From contig NZ_JAGMWN010000010.1 of the NCBI RefSeq assembly GCF_017963645.1, positions 1-64,000 on the forward strand: a DNA stretch of 64,000 nucleotides. The letters run 5' to 3'. This DNA is from Marivibrio halodurans (GTDB lineage Bacteria; Pseudomonadota; Alphaproteobacteria; UBA8366; Aestuariispiraceae). The position numbers and the translations under genes are program-made. Below, piece by piece: positions 8,179-17,032 of the stretch (positions within the stretch are counted from its first letter, which is position 1; every line of letters starts with the position of its first letter). The notes beneath the pieces were generated by a model that was not told where the DNA came from, made no database searches, and saw only the letters and a program-made list of their open reading frames with translations.

Positions 8179-11100
8179 TCAATAATCCCATTTGAACTGA
8201 ACCCCGACATCGCTGTCGCTTTGGCCGGCCTCGGTATTGACGGAAATGTTGGGCGTCACCTCCACTTCCACCTCGACGCTGGTGGAACCGGCGGCCGCGC
8301 CCTGCTTGGCACCGACATAGACGCCGTCGGCGATATATTTACCGGCCCGCACCGCCGCGCCGCCCTGGCCCGTATCGACCTGCAGCACATCCACGCCGAC
8401 GAACTGCCGGATCGTGCCCAGCACGTCGAGGCCACCGCTGCCGCCCGATAGCTCGGCCGCCGAGGCGGCGAGCTGCGCGGCCTCGATCGCCGTCAGCCGT
8501 CCTTTCGACTTGCCGAAGAGAACACGGCTCAGAATCTCGTCGCGCGGCAGCGGCGGTTGGGAATCCAGCACGACCTCCGGGTCGCTGGCCGGGCCCTGTA
8601 ATCGCGCGATGACGGTCAGGTCGTCCGCCTCATGGACGCCTCGGATGCCGAGTTGCGGGTCCACCCGCTCGCCGCCGGAGAATCGGATCGTCGAATCCTC
8701 GATCGCGAAGCTCTTGCCGATCACGTCGAAGCGACCGCGCCGCGCGCGCAATTGCCCGGATATGCGTGGCGTGGCGCTGGTGCCGGCAATCCGCAGTTCG
8801 CCTTCCCATTCGGAATCGACGCCGCGTCCGCGCACGAAAAGCTGCCCGGGGATCGAGACCGTCAGGTCCAGATCGATCACCGGACCCGCCGCCTCTTCCT
8901 CCGCCGTCTCCGCGTCGCGGGGCGGGGCGTCGGCTTCCTCGACGTCGAGGGTGGGGGTGCTGGGCGGCAGGGCCGCACCCAGATTGACCTCGCCGTCGCG
9001 CACGGTAACCCGGCCCGTCAGCGCGGGACGTGAGGCACCCTCCGGCGTCCGCAAATCGATCTCCGCGTCGGTGCCGAGGCGTAGCGCGTCGGTATGGACC
9101 GTCCGCACGCGCGAGAGCGTCAGATGCGCGCGCGCCGAACGGATGGGACGCGCCAGATCAAGGCGCCCCTCCCCCGTTATCCGTCCGCCCTCCGGGTCGC
9201 GCGCCGTCAACTCCTCGATCGTCACCGCGCCGTCCTCGAAGCCGATGCGCCCGGCGATGTCGGTCAGGATCGTGCCATAGGTCAGATGTTCGTACCGCGC
9301 ACCGTCGAGCGTGGCGGACCCCGTCACCTCCGGTGCCTCCGCGGTGCCTCCAAGCCGTGCATCGAGGGTCAGCCGCCCGCTGGCCGAATGTTCGGGGGCC
9401 GGGATATAGGGCCAGAGACGGCCGAGATCGAGCCCGACCCGCGCGGCCCCGTCGATGGGCGCATCCCCCGCCAGTTCGGCCCGCCTTTCGGCAAGCGACA
9501 GGCGCAGCGGCGCGCGAAGCCGCACATCGAGATCGTCGATCCCCGGCCCATCGCCGCCCGCCGTCAGCCCGATCCCCTCCGCATCCAGTGTCCCGTCCAG
9601 GGTGAGCGAGATATCGGCCGGGGTCTCCACCCCCTCCACCGACAGGCCCTCCAGGCGCGCGGAAAACGTGCCCGTGGGCGCCTCGCCCGTCGGTTCGGCG
9701 AGCGACAATCGCGCATCCAGGCGGGCCCGCGCCCCGGGCTGCCCGGCGAGCGCCAGGAACCGGCCGAGCGGCAGGGCCTCGATCCGGGCCGACGCCTCGA
9801 TCCCATCCGTGGCCCGGCCATAGTCGAGGGCGATGCGCCCCCCTTCCAGCGTCAGGGACAGCGCGGTCGCCGCCAGCCCGCCTTGGTCGACCACGAGACG
9901 CGCGGGCTCGGCGAGGGAGAAGGGGATATCCCCCGCCGCGCCCTTGGCCCGGGTGAGGGTCAGGCGCGTTTCCGGCCCGTTCAGCCCCTCGATCCGGCCG
10001 GCGGTATCGAGGGAGAGGGCCATCGCCTCCGCCCCGGCGTCGGGCGGGGCAAGACGCGCCTGCGCATCGAGCGCGATGTCGAGCGCGCCGAGATCCCCGC
10101 CGAGATCCCCGCCGAGCGTCGCGGTCAGTTTCCCCCGGTCGAGTGGATCGGATGCCACATCGTCCATCACGAGCCGGGCGTCGAGCCCGGCCAGCGCGAT
10201 CGCATCCGCAAGCGAGGCCTCCAGCCGGGCCGTGCCCACGCGCGCCGCGCCGTGCGCGATTCCGTCGCCCGCGACATCGAGGTCGACCGCTTGCGCGCCG
10301 CCCTCGCCGGCCCGCAAGGTCGCGGCCGCGCGCACCGAGCCGGACAGGCCCTCCAGGCCGGGAAGCGGCGCGAGGCCCGCGAGATCGCCGCTTTCAAGCG
10401 TGATTCCGCCCGTGGCCGGCAGGTCATAATCGGGCAAGGCCGCCTCGCCCGTCAGGACCGCGCCGAAGCCCTCGGCCTCCAATCCTTCGACGGCCAGCCG
10501 TTCCGGTTCCGCGATGACGCGGCCGGCGAGCCGGATCGGCGCGTCGCGATAGCGCGCGCGGGCGCTCAGGTCGACGGCCGGCACATCCCCTTCCCGCCAG
10601 GCAAGACCGGCGGTCAGCGCGGTATCCGCCAACTCCTGCCCGGCAATGGAAAGGGCGAGCGGCGTCGTCTCCACCCGCGCCGCCGGCGTGGCGAGGGGGC
10701 CGGAAAGACTCGCCGTGAGATCGAGCCGCTCCGCCGCCACCGCGATGTCCGGGGGAAGCGGCAGGGCGGACGGGTCGAGCGCGCCGTCGAACTCCCCCGC
10801 CACCGTTTCGAACCCGGCCGGGAAACGAACCTGCCCGGTAAGGCGGCCGGCCGCCATCCGGGCCGTGATGTCGGAAAGCGTCAGCGCGCCCGCGCCGTCC
10901 AGGGCGACGCGTGTTTCGATCCCCGGGCTTTCGCCGAGCAGCGCCGTCACCGACGGGTCCACCAGGAAGGCATCGGACAGACCGATCGCGAGCGTGCCCG
11001 AGGCGCCCTCCGGGCCCGCGGTCCAATCGGAAAGATCGATCCGCGCCGCGCCCTTCGCCGGAACGCCGATCACGGGGGTCAGGGCGGCCAAGCGGTCAAG

Positions 11101-12774
11101 GGTGATCGCCAGATCCTTCCCGGCCACGCGCCAGGACGTGTCCGGCTTGCCCGCATCGAAGGATACGCCCCCGGTGAGCGCGAGGCCGAGCGGATCGAGT
11201 GTGAAACGGATATCCCGCAAGGCTGAGAAATCGGGCGCGGCCCGCGTCGAAAGGCGCGCCGACGGGTCCGATCCCAGAAGCGCCGACAGCGACGGGTCCG
11301 GCCAGTGCGCCCCGGTAAGCGCGAGGGCCAGCACCGCCGGTCGACCGCCCGTGTCCCCCGGCCCGCCCCCGTCCGGATCGGCGGTCAGGTCGATCCGGAC
11401 CCGATCCGCGCCCAACGGACCGGCACCAAGCCCCCCCGCATCCAAATCCGCGATATCGAGAGAGACCGTGCCGGTCGGTGCATCCAGCGCCCCGCCGAGG
11501 TCGAACCGTGCCGTCGCGGTGGAGAATTCCGGTGTGTCCGGCAGCAGATCGGCGGCCCCGGCATCGAGCGTCAGCGTGCCGCCGGCCTCGAAACCGCCGG
11601 CTTCGGGGTCGAGCCATCCGCGCGCCTCGCCCCGGCCAAGGCCCTCCCGGGCGAAGCGCAGCCGGTCGAGCATCAGGCGTCCGTCGCGGGTCCGGTGCCC
11701 GACATCCAACGTCAGGGCCAGCGGCCCGGCCAGTGCCTCCGGCAGGGCGAGCGCGCCCGGATCGATCAGATCGAACCTGCCCTCGAAGCCGAGTCCCGGC
11801 GTCTCGCCGCGCGGATCGCGCAGGGCGAGCATCCCGTCCAGCCGGGCCAGCCCCTCGGCCTCCGCCCGCAAATCGCCTTGCCAGGCAGCGACCGGCCCGC
11901 TGCCGTCGAGGGTCAAAGTGAAGCGCCGCGCATAGTCCGCCGGTAGATCCGCGAGCCCGGCGATGAGGCCGTCGGCCGGTAAATCGGCATCGAGGGCGAG
12001 CGCCAGGGTCGGCATGGGGGGATCGTCCCCGGCCGCCGGTGTCGGGGATGATGAAGACACCGGGGTCAGCGTCGCGTCGAGCGTGACCCGATCCGCCACC
12101 TTGCCGTCATGCGTCGCCGTGAGGTCGAGACGGGAGGCGAGGCGGCCGTCCTCCTCCGCCGTGGCGGTGCCTTCCGCGCGGGCCCTGAACCGGGTGCCGT
12201 CGCCCGGATCGACCACGATGTCGGGGAAATCCAGCCGCTCGATCAGGATGGCGAGCGGGGGACGAGGAAGCTCCGGCAAGGTGAAGGGGGCGGTTTCCTC
12301 CGGCGGGTCCGGCGCCTCCGCCGTGCCTGACCCGGGCAGGGTAAGGGCGACGCGGGCGGCACCCAACTCGACCACGCGCAATTGCCCGTCGAGCAGCGCG
12401 CCCGGCCGCCAGTCGAGACGCAGGTCGTCGACGGCGAGCGCGAAGCCGTCGGCGCCGGTGAGGCGCAGGCGCGCGATGTCGAGCCTGTCCCACAGGCTGC
12501 CGCGCGCGCCCTCGATCGTGGCTGCCCCGCCGAGTACGCCGGCGAGCGGCCCCTCGACCCAGCCGGCGGCGGTTCGCAGGCCGCTGTCGCTGGCGGTCAA
12601 CCAGGCCCCCGCGCCGAGGGCGAGCATCACCCCGCCCAGCACCAGGCCGAGCGCGCGGCGGCCCCAACGGGGCCGTCCCTTTCCGGAAGTCGGTGGCGAG
12701 GCGCGCCCGGACGTGGGCGGTTCCGGCGCGTCCGGCGGCGTGGCGCCGGCGCGACCGCGCGGGTCGTCGGTCAT
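8179..12774 (-). CDS. tamB: Translocation and assembly module protein TamB
   Basis: The protein is 1531 residues. A proline-rich cytosolic N-terminus is followed by one signal anchor (about residues 41-62, ALGLVLGGVMLALGAGAWL), a very long periplasmic beta-rich region of the AsmA/VPS13-like lipid-groove type, and the conserved C-terminal TamB (DUF490) domain ending in QFKWDY. Near the C-terminus are ISGQLRARRGRFDVIGKSF and PREEILSRVLFGK-like text (DEILSRVLFGK), diagnostic for TamB. It spans the periplasm and works with TamA in outer-membrane protein insertion and/or phospholipid transfer. It lies 31 bp downstream of tamA on the same strand. The length is somewhat above that of the E. coli protein (~1259 aa), within the alphaproteobacterial range. 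Confidence 0.95.
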   Translation of the reverse strand: MTDDPRGRAGATPPDAPEPPTSGRASPPTSGKGRPRWGRRALGLVLGGVMLALGAGAWLTASDSGLRTAAGWVEGPLAGVLGGAATIEGARGSLWDRLDIARLRLTGADGFALAVDDLRLDWRPGALLDGQLRVVELGAARVALTLPGSGTAEAPDPPEETAPFTLPELPRPPLAILIERLDFPDIVVDPGDGTRFRARAEGTATAEEDGRLASRLDLTATHDGKVADRVTLDATLTPVSSSSPTPAAGDDPPMPTLALALDADLPADGLIAGLADLPADYARRFTLTLDGSGPVAAWQGDLRAEAEGLARLDGMLALRDPRGETPGLGFEGRFDLIDPGALALPEALAGPLALTLDVGHRTRDGRLMLDRLRFAREGLGRGEARGWLDPEAGGFEAGGTLTLDAGAADLLPDTPEFSTATARFDLGGALDAPTGTVSLDIADLDAGGLGAGPLGADRVRIDLTADPDGGGPGDTGGRPAVLALALTGAHWPDPSLSALLGSDPSARLSTRAAPDFSALRDIRFTLDPLGLALTGGVSFDAGKPDTSWRVAGKDLAITLDRLAALTPVIGVPAKGAARIDLSDWTAGPEGASGTLAIGLSDAFLVDPSVTALLGESPGIETRVALDGAGALTLSDITARMAAGRLTGQVRFPAGFETVAGEFDGALDPSALPLPPDIAVAAERLDLTASLSGPLATPAARVETTPLALSIAGQELADTALTAGLAWREGDVPAVDLSARARYRDAPIRLAGRVIAEPERLAVEGLEAEGFGAVLTGEAALPDYDLPATGGITLESGDLAGLAPLPGLEGLSGSVRAAATLRAGEGGAQAVDLDVAGDGIAHGAARVGTARLEASLADAIALAGLDARLVMDDVASDPLDRGKLTATLGGDLGGDLGALDIALDAQARLAPPDAGAEAMALSLDTAGRIEGLNGPETRLTLTRAKGAAGDIPFSLAEPARLVVDQGGLAATALSLTLEGGRIALDYGRATDGIEASARIEALPLGRFLALAGQPGARARLDARLSLAEPTGEAPTGTFSARLEGLSVEGVETPADISLTLDGTLDAEGIGLTAGGDGPGIDDLDVRLRAPLRLSLAERRAELAGDAPIDGAARVGLDLGRLWPYIPAPEHSASGRLTLDARLGGTAEAPEVTGSATLDGARYEHLTYGTILTDIAGRIGFEDGAVTIEELTARDPEGGRITGEGRLDLARPIRSARAHLTLSRVRTVHTDALRLGTDAEIDLRTPEGASRPALTGRVTVRDGEVNLGAALPPSTPTLDVEEADAPPRDAETAEEEAAGPVIDLDLTVSIPGQLFVRGRGVDSEWEGELRIAGTSATPRISGQLRARRGRFDVIGKSFAIEDSTIRFSGGERVDPQLGIRGVHEADDLTVIARLQGPASDPEVVLDSQPPLPRDEILSRVLFGKSKGRLTAIEAAQLAASAAELSGGSGGLDVLGTIRQFVGVDVLQVDTGQGGAAVRAGKYIADGVYVGAKQGAAAGSTSVEVEVEVTPNISVNTEAGQSDSDVGVQFKWDY

Positions 12775-12805
12775 CTAGACTGTCTGTCCCAAAATCATCC
12801 GGATC

Positions 12806-14746
12806 CTAGAAGGCCTGCCCCAAGCTCACATAGATCTGGTAGGAATCGTCGATATTTCTACGTTTATTGATCGGTATGGCCACATCAAGGCGAACCGGGC
12901 CGATATCGGTGTAGTAGCGCAGGCCCAGACCGGCGCCCCACAGCAGATCCAGCTCATCGACGGGGGGCAGGTCCTCGCTATAGACATTGCCGCCCTCGAT
13001 GAAGGGGACGAGGCCGATCGTCTCCGTGATCCGGGTGCGCAGTTCCAGCCCGACCTCCATCACCGAGCGCCCGCCGACCGGGTCGAGGTCGCCATCCAGT
13101 GGACCCAGACGTTGATAGCCATACCCACGCACCGAGCCGCCGCCCCCGGCATAGAAACGCTTGCCCGCCGGAATCTCCCGTCGCTCCGCCCCAAGGATGG
13201 CGCCCAGGCGCGCGCGGCCGGCCAGCACGAAGCGCGAATCCGCGTCGATGCTGAGATAGCGCGAGCCGGAAACGGCGCCGCTGACGAACTCGCTGGCCGT
13301 GGCACCGATATCCGTATAGGGCGTCAGGCTGATATCCAGGCGGCCGCCCCTCGTCGGGTTCAGTGGGCTGTCGGTGCTGTCCCGCCGCAGATTGCCCCGC
13401 ATGCCGACCAGGGCGATCTGGTCGTTGCCGGTGTCGTCGGTCTCCTGCTCGATCAGGTCCAGCGTGGGGCCGAGGGTCACCGTCCATACGTCGGACAGGC
13501 GCCGCTCCACGCCGATGAAGGCGCTGGCACGCAATTCGTCGAAGGCGTCGGTCGTTGTGTCCTTGATCTCGCCATCGGCCAGCAGGGCCTGATCGTCCCG
13601 CCGGAAAAAGGGCTTGCGGAAATTCGCCTCGCCGCCCCGCTCGATGGGGGAGGCGGATAGCGTGGTGCGCAGCCGCTCGCCGGATTGGAACAGGTTGCGG
13701 TGCTCCCAAAAGGCGCTGACCCCGGGGCCGACGCTGGTGGAATAGCTGGCGCCGAAGCCGAGCGAACGATGCGCGCGCTCCACCAGTTCCACCCGGACCG
13801 GGACCGCGATCCCCTCGTCCTGGCTCGATTGGTCCACCGCGTTCGGGTCGTCCACCGCCACTGGTGATACCGCGACGCTCTCGAATAGGCCGCTGCTGGC
13901 GAGGTCGCGTTGTGTCTCCTCGACCAGACGGATGTCGTAGCGCGCGCCCTCGCTCCAGGCGGCGTGGCGGGCGATGAAGGCCTGCTCCACGCGTTCCGCC
14001 CCTTCGATCCGCATCGCGCCGAAGTGGGCGAGTGGCCCCGGCGCCAACCGATAGCGGACGGTCATTGTCTTCGTCTCGCGGTCGATCACGGTCTGGCGTC
14101 GCGCGACCTCGGCGAAGGGATGGCCGCGCATGCGGTAACGCCGGGTTAGCGCACCTTCCGCCGTGATGACCGGCTGGGCGGCCGCCGGCTGGCCGATATC
14201 GAGCCCGATGGCGGCGAGCGTCCCTTCGTCCGCCGGGGTCATCGGGGCATCCGGCCCCTCGGCGGTCTCGATCGCCTCGATGACATAGAGCGCGCCCGGA
14301 TCGACATGATAGATCAGACGCCGGGCGCCGCCTTCCCGGTTGCCGTCACGCGGCGTTTCGGCTTCCTCGATCGAGAAACGAACCGTCCCGTCATAGAGAC
14401 CGGCGCCGCGCAGTACTTGGCCGAAGCGTTCCACATCGCGCTCCGCCCGGCGGCGCAACCCGGCGGCGGAACGCGGCGGATCGTCGATCAGATCGAGCGC
14501 GAGGCTCTGCGCGCGCATCTCCTCCTCCAGGTCGGCGTCCGTCTCTGCCAGGCCGTCGAAGGTGACGCTGTAATCGATGCGCTCCGCCTCGCCTTTCGCC
14601 CCGCCGTCCGTCCCGCCGGATTGCTGTGCCGAAACGGGCGACGCGCTCAGACAAGACACCGCGCCGGCCGCGAACACGACCAGCCCCGCCGACAGTAGCC
14701 GGGCGGCGAGCGCGAGACGGGCGGCACTGAACGACACGGGGAGCAT
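12806..14746 (-). CDS. tamA: Outer-membrane assembly protein TamA (Omp85/BamA family)
   Basis: From the ATG at 14746 the product is ~646 residues. It has a signal peptide (cleavage near SPVSAQQ), POTRA-type repeats (about residues 50-280) and a C-terminal 16-strand barrel of the Omp85 family. The barrel shows the RGYGYQRLGP motif (VRGYGYQ, the conserved VRGF/Y-type loop-6 signature), GAGLGLRYYTDIGPVRLDVAIP, and the terminal aromatic QIYVSLGQAF needed for BAM recognition. A GTG at 14761 is in frame and would add MFSRR; neither start has a well-spaced ribosome binding site, so the exact N-terminus is uncertain. It is the first gene of the tamAB pair and inserts substrates with TamB. Confidence 0.93.
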   Translation of the reverse strand: MLPVSFSAARLALAARLLSAGLVVFAAGAVSCLSASPVSAQQSGGTDGGAKGEAERIDYSVTFDGLAETDADLEEEMRAQSLALDLIDDPPRSAAGLRRRAERDVERFGQVLRGAGLYDGTVRFSIEEAETPRDGNREGGARRLIYHVDPGALYVIEAIETAEGPDAPMTPADEGTLAAIGLDIGQPAAAQPVITAEGALTRRYRMRGHPFAEVARRQTVIDRETKTMTVRYRLAPGPLAHFGAMRIEGAERVEQAFIARHAAWSEGARYDIRLVEETQRDLASSGLFESVAVSPVAVDDPNAVDQSSQDEGIAVPVRVELVERAHRSLGFGASYSTSVGPGVSAFWEHRNLFQSGERLRTTLSASPIERGGEANFRKPFFRRDDQALLADGEIKDTTTDAFDELRASAFIGVERRLSDVWTVTLGPTLDLIEQETDDTGNDQIALVGMRGNLRRDSTDSPLNPTRGGRLDISLTPYTDIGATASEFVSGAVSGSRYLSIDADSRFVLAGRARLGAILGAERREIPAGKRFYAGGGGSVRGYGYQRLGPLDGDLDPVGGRSVMEVGLELRTRITETIGLVPFIEGGNVYSEDLPPVDELDLLWGAGLGLRYYTDIGPVRLDVAIPINKRRNIDDSYQIYVSLGQAF

Positions 14747-14875
14747 CCTCCGGGAAAACACCGAACGCGACCAAGCATCAGCATAGTTCGCGCGCCGGCT
14801 GGAACAACCAGCGCATGGATGGAAGATGGATCGGGAGCAAGAAGGACGGCGAACCGTTTGGATTTCGCGTCAATT

Positions 14876-14903
14876 ATAAGGCGACCGCGATAAGGCGACC
14901 GCG
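14876..14903 (+). repeat. 14-bp tandem duplication
   Basis: ATAAGGCGACCGCG occurs twice in direct succession (14876-14889 and 14890-14903). Immediately after, CCGCG-CTT-CGCGG forms a short hairpin. The role is unknown; there is no T-tract to support a terminator. Confidence 0.8.
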
Positions 14904-14984
14904 CTTCGCGGCTAATCAGGAGACAACGGTTCACGATGAAGGGCGTGCCGCAACTCTTGGATGAATATGCAACGCCGACCCACG

Positions 14985-15066
14985 GCGTGGCGTGCCCCAT
15001 AAGGACGAAGTCCGAACTCTACAAAGGTCCGGAAGCGGTGCTCGGCTGAAAGGAGAATGGCGCGCC
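14985..15066 (+). repeat. Distal copy of the tRNA-Arg flanking direct repeat (candidate ancient att site)
   Basis: This 82-bp stretch aligns with 16509-16589 in the same orientation, with about 72 of 82 positions identical by eye. Shared landmarks are AAGGACGAAGTCCGAACTCT, GAAAGGAGAATGGCGCGCC and the 5' GCGTGGCG. The match ends inside the sequence equivalent to the last nine bases of the tRNA-Arg gene. That is the geometry of a duplicated attachment site at a tRNA 3' end, but no integrase is visible. Confidence 0.65.
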
Positions 15067-15200
15067 TAGACGAGGTTTGTTCGAAAGACCTTTTCAGCGC
15101 TTTGGCCGATCGGGGCGAGGTTCTGCGGGACATGGAACCCGACGATTTGCCACCCGAAGCGCCTACGGCGACGACGGGAGCGGAAAGCCTGGAGCCTTGA
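15057..15200 (+). CDS. Possible small ORF, 47 aa, starting inside the direct repeat
   Basis: An ATG at 15057 preceded closely by AAAGGAG opens 47 codons ending in TGA at 15198-15200. The peptide begins MARLDEVCSKDLF and is acidic, ending PTATTGAESLEP. The spacing of the ribosome binding site is too short, and the same GGAGAATGGCGCGCC text is present in the tRNA-side repeat, where it is not a start. It may be chance or a remnant; I do not recognise a family. Confidence 0.2.
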   Translation: MARLDEVCSKDLFSALADRGEVLRDMEPDDLPPEAPTATTGAESLEP

Positions 15201-15286
15201 TTTCGAAGACAGAGCGCGCGCTCGCTAGGTTATTGGTGGTTTGATAGTGTCCCAGGATTAATCGAGTTGCGTGGAAAGGCTGCACA

Positions 15287-15733
15287 TTGGATTTCGACAC
15301 CCCACCGCCGGAGATCGGTCCGCACGAAGACCGCGAACTTGAGCTGATGCTATCCGGCGAAAAACCGCTCGCCTACTTCTCTGAACTGACGCGCGCCGAC
15401 TTCGAATGGCCGGACGAGGAATTCGAACCGTACGTTGAAAGCGGCCGGATAATCAAAAGAGAGATACTGCATGTCGAAATCATTCTCGGCGTCGATGAGG
15501 AGATCCGCTCACTCTATTTCGTCCTGCCGGGTGAGGAATGGCGGATCGACAAGGCCCATGCGAACCGCATTCGGGTATGTCGCACGGCGAAGGACAAAGA
15601 GCGGGACGCCCGCGAGATGGGCGAGTTGCTTGGATACACCCCTCATGAAATTAAAGTTTTTCTGAGGTGGAATGCATATTTGGATAGAGCGATACGCGAC
15701 GGGGACTGGGTCCCGCCGCGTACGCCGCAATAG
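15287..15733 (+). CDS. Uncharacterised acidic protein, 148 aa
   Basis: I do not assign a function. The start is a TTG at 15287, supported by GGAAAGG about 8 nt upstream; no ATG gives the full conserved-looking N-terminus. The product is soluble, acidic in its first half (PHEDRELELMLSGEKPLAYF, then FEWPDEEFEPYVESGR) and ends with a proline-rich tail. There is no signal peptide or membrane segment. The ELELML-G-KPLA-F opening followed by SLYFVLPGEEWRIDK looks like a conserved family rather than a random frame. It ends 5 bp before the convergent peptidoglycan-binding gene. The lower GC and AT-rich codons (for example ATTAAAGTTTTT near 15650) differ from the neighbours and suggest transfer. Confidence 0.7.
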   Translation: MDFDTPPPEIGPHEDRELELMLSGEKPLAYFSELTRADFEWPDEEFEPYVESGRIIKREILHVEIILGVDEEIRSLYFVLPGEEWRIDKAHANRIRVCRTAKDKERDAREMGELLGYTPHEIKVFLRWNAYLDRAIRDGDWVPPRTPQ

Positions 15734-15738
15734 ACCTT

Positions 15739-16071
15739 TTACTTTACCCAGCAGCGGTGACAGAGGCTCGGCGAAAAAACACCGCCATGCAATGCACCGC
15801 ACCTGCTGCAGGTATAGCGCGGCGACCGGGCCGCGAGTTGAGTTTCGGTCGGCCCTTTCGGGCGCATCAAGCCATCGACACGGAGGCCGTTGTCCTTCTG
15901 GAACCGCTTGATTCCCTCGAACATCGGCGTGTCGGGATATTCGGTGATCCCGTATTCGGGTTCATCGTAATATCCCTGCGACTGCAAACGGCGTTTTGTA
16001 TTCAGGACGTCGCTGGGATCGGCCGGATAGCTCGTGCCCAGTGTTTTCTTCAGCCAATAGCGGGTAGCCAT
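15739..16071 (-). CDS. Small peptidoglycan-binding-like protein with C-terminal zinc ribbon
   Basis: The 110-residue protein has two parts. Residues ~1-85 form a peptidoglycan-binding-1-like helical module (LNTKRRLQSQGYYDEPEYG, then MFEGIKRFQKDNGLRVDG). Residues ~88-108 carry CSRC-GALHGGV-…-CHRC, two CxxC pairs about 13 residues apart that could bind zinc. RBS GGAG lies 8 nt before the ATG. From memory, related alphaproteobacterial proteins carry the same N-terminal module in front of variable C-terminal domains, so this may be a short member or one that lost an effector domain (inference). No export signal is visible. It lies inside the tRNA-Arg flanked segment, convergent with the gene at 15287. 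Confidence 0.7.
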   Translation of the reverse strand: MATRYWLKKTLGTSYPADPSDVLNTKRRLQSQGYYDEPEYGITEYPDTPMFEGIKRFQKDNGLRVDGLMRPKGPTETQLAARSPRYTCSRCGALHGGVFSPSLCHRCWVK

Positions 16072-16508
16072 GGTTCACTCCATATCGAACGCGCGCCGTC
16101 GACTGTTGAATTCGACGGGCGTGGCGAATGTTCGTGCCCGCTTGCACTGACTAAACAGCAAAGCGGACGCTCGATTTGCGCTGGAGTGACGTGTTGTCCG
16201 TCAGGTTGTCGGGGGCATTGCGTTGAAGCCCCGGCCTATCGGGCACATCGGTGTGATCCACATGACGGCGCGGTCATCGAATCGGGGTTATCCCCAAGGG
16301 GCCCAAATCTACCTGGGTGAAAAATCACATTATGTCAACCAGAAAGAACAAAAATGCAATATATAGAACGTCAGAAGCACCTTGAAGCGAACGCAAGCGA
16401 TCAAATTCGCCAAATGGCAAGCGCAGAAAATTGGTGACCCGCTGTGCAATAAGCCATTCGGCAATCCATTCATTGCCGAGAAACCTACTTCGACGAATTT
16501 TATGGAAA
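16072..16508 (+). other. Lower-GC stretch without a supported gene
   Basis: From 16072 to the second direct repeat there is no convincing coding frame. The part at ~16320-16420 is AT-rich (AAAAATCACATTATG, then AATATATAG), unlike the rest of the window. Short frames exist, such as a 27-codon frame at about 16353 (MQYIERQKHLEANASDQIRQ), but none has a family I recognise or a convincing ribosome binding site. It could hold decayed mobile-element genes. Confidence 0.5.
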
Positions 16509-16580
16509 GCGTGGCGCGCCCCAAAGGACGAAGTCCGAACTCTTTAAAGAACCGGGAGCGGTGTTCGAGTGAAAGGAGAA

Positions 16581-16589
<9 letters not shown>
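16509..16589 (+). repeat. tRNA-proximal copy of the direct repeat
   Basis: This is the partner of 14985-15066 (one indel and about nine mismatches). Its right end, TGGCGCGCC at 16581-16589, is the complement of the 3' end of the tRNA-Arg gene including the encoded CCA. Its left end carries the same GGCGCGCC string (16513-16520), so the octamer brackets the copy on both sides. Confidence 0.65.
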
Positions 16590-16657
<68 letters not shown>

Positions 16658-17032
16658 TTCGCCGGTGGCCGGCGTGTGCTTCGCGTGGGGGGCGGGGTCG
16701 GTCTCGGACCGGGCCGCGCCGCATGCCGTCGCGATGCGGGCGGGTAGGTACTTGATGCCGTCCGCCTTGGCAAGAGGGAATTCGCGGACGCGTGTAAGGC
16801 GGGCCTGTTGCCCAGGTGCCACTACGTAGGAATCAATGGGAAATCCAATATATTATCCGGGTTGTCGCTCGCGCGGGCCTCAAGTAGTATCCCTCCCGGG
16901 TAGACGTGAATGGGGGATGGCCCAGCCGCGGAAAAGGGGGGTTGGCCGGCCGGTCGAAAGCGACCGCGCGGGCCGGGTGCTCACACCAGGTCGGGCGATC
17001 ACGAAACCGGAAAATAAACGGAAAGTTCAGGT
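16658..17032 (+). other. 375-bp divergent intergenic region between tRNA-Arg and the lipoprotein gene
   Basis: It holds a candidate minus-strand promoter for the tRNA (16745-16773) and an AT-rich patch around 16831-16857 (AATCAATGGGAAATCCAATATATTAT) that may belong to the plus-strand promoter of the gene at 17033. No further gene is seen. Frames here reading VAQLDRASDYGSEGW-type text are the well-known artefact of translating a tRNA gene. Confidence 0.6.
16745..16773 (-). promoter_or_regulatory. Candidate promoter of tRNA-Arg
   Basis: On the minus strand TTGCCA (16768-16773) and TACCTA (16745-16750) are separated by 17 nt, a sigma-70-type arrangement about 87 nt upstream of the mature tRNA 5' end. 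The -10 match is moderate, so this is tentative. Confidence 0.35.

Larger units (their letters stand above)
14762..15286 (+). other. Intergenic region with tandem repeat, direct repeat and one weak small ORF
   Basis: No well-supported gene is seen over these 525 bp. It contains a perfect 14-bp tandem duplication (14876-14903), the distal copy of an 82-bp repeat shared with the tRNA-Arg flank (14985-15066), and a doubtful 47-codon frame (15057-15200). Base composition falls below that of the surrounding genes, as in the rest of the segment up to the tRNA. Confidence 0.6.

Noticed and set aside
9094-11226. Long plus-strand frame opposite tamB
   Set aside because: No recognisable domain and typical GC-shadow composition; tamB is continuous on the minus strand.
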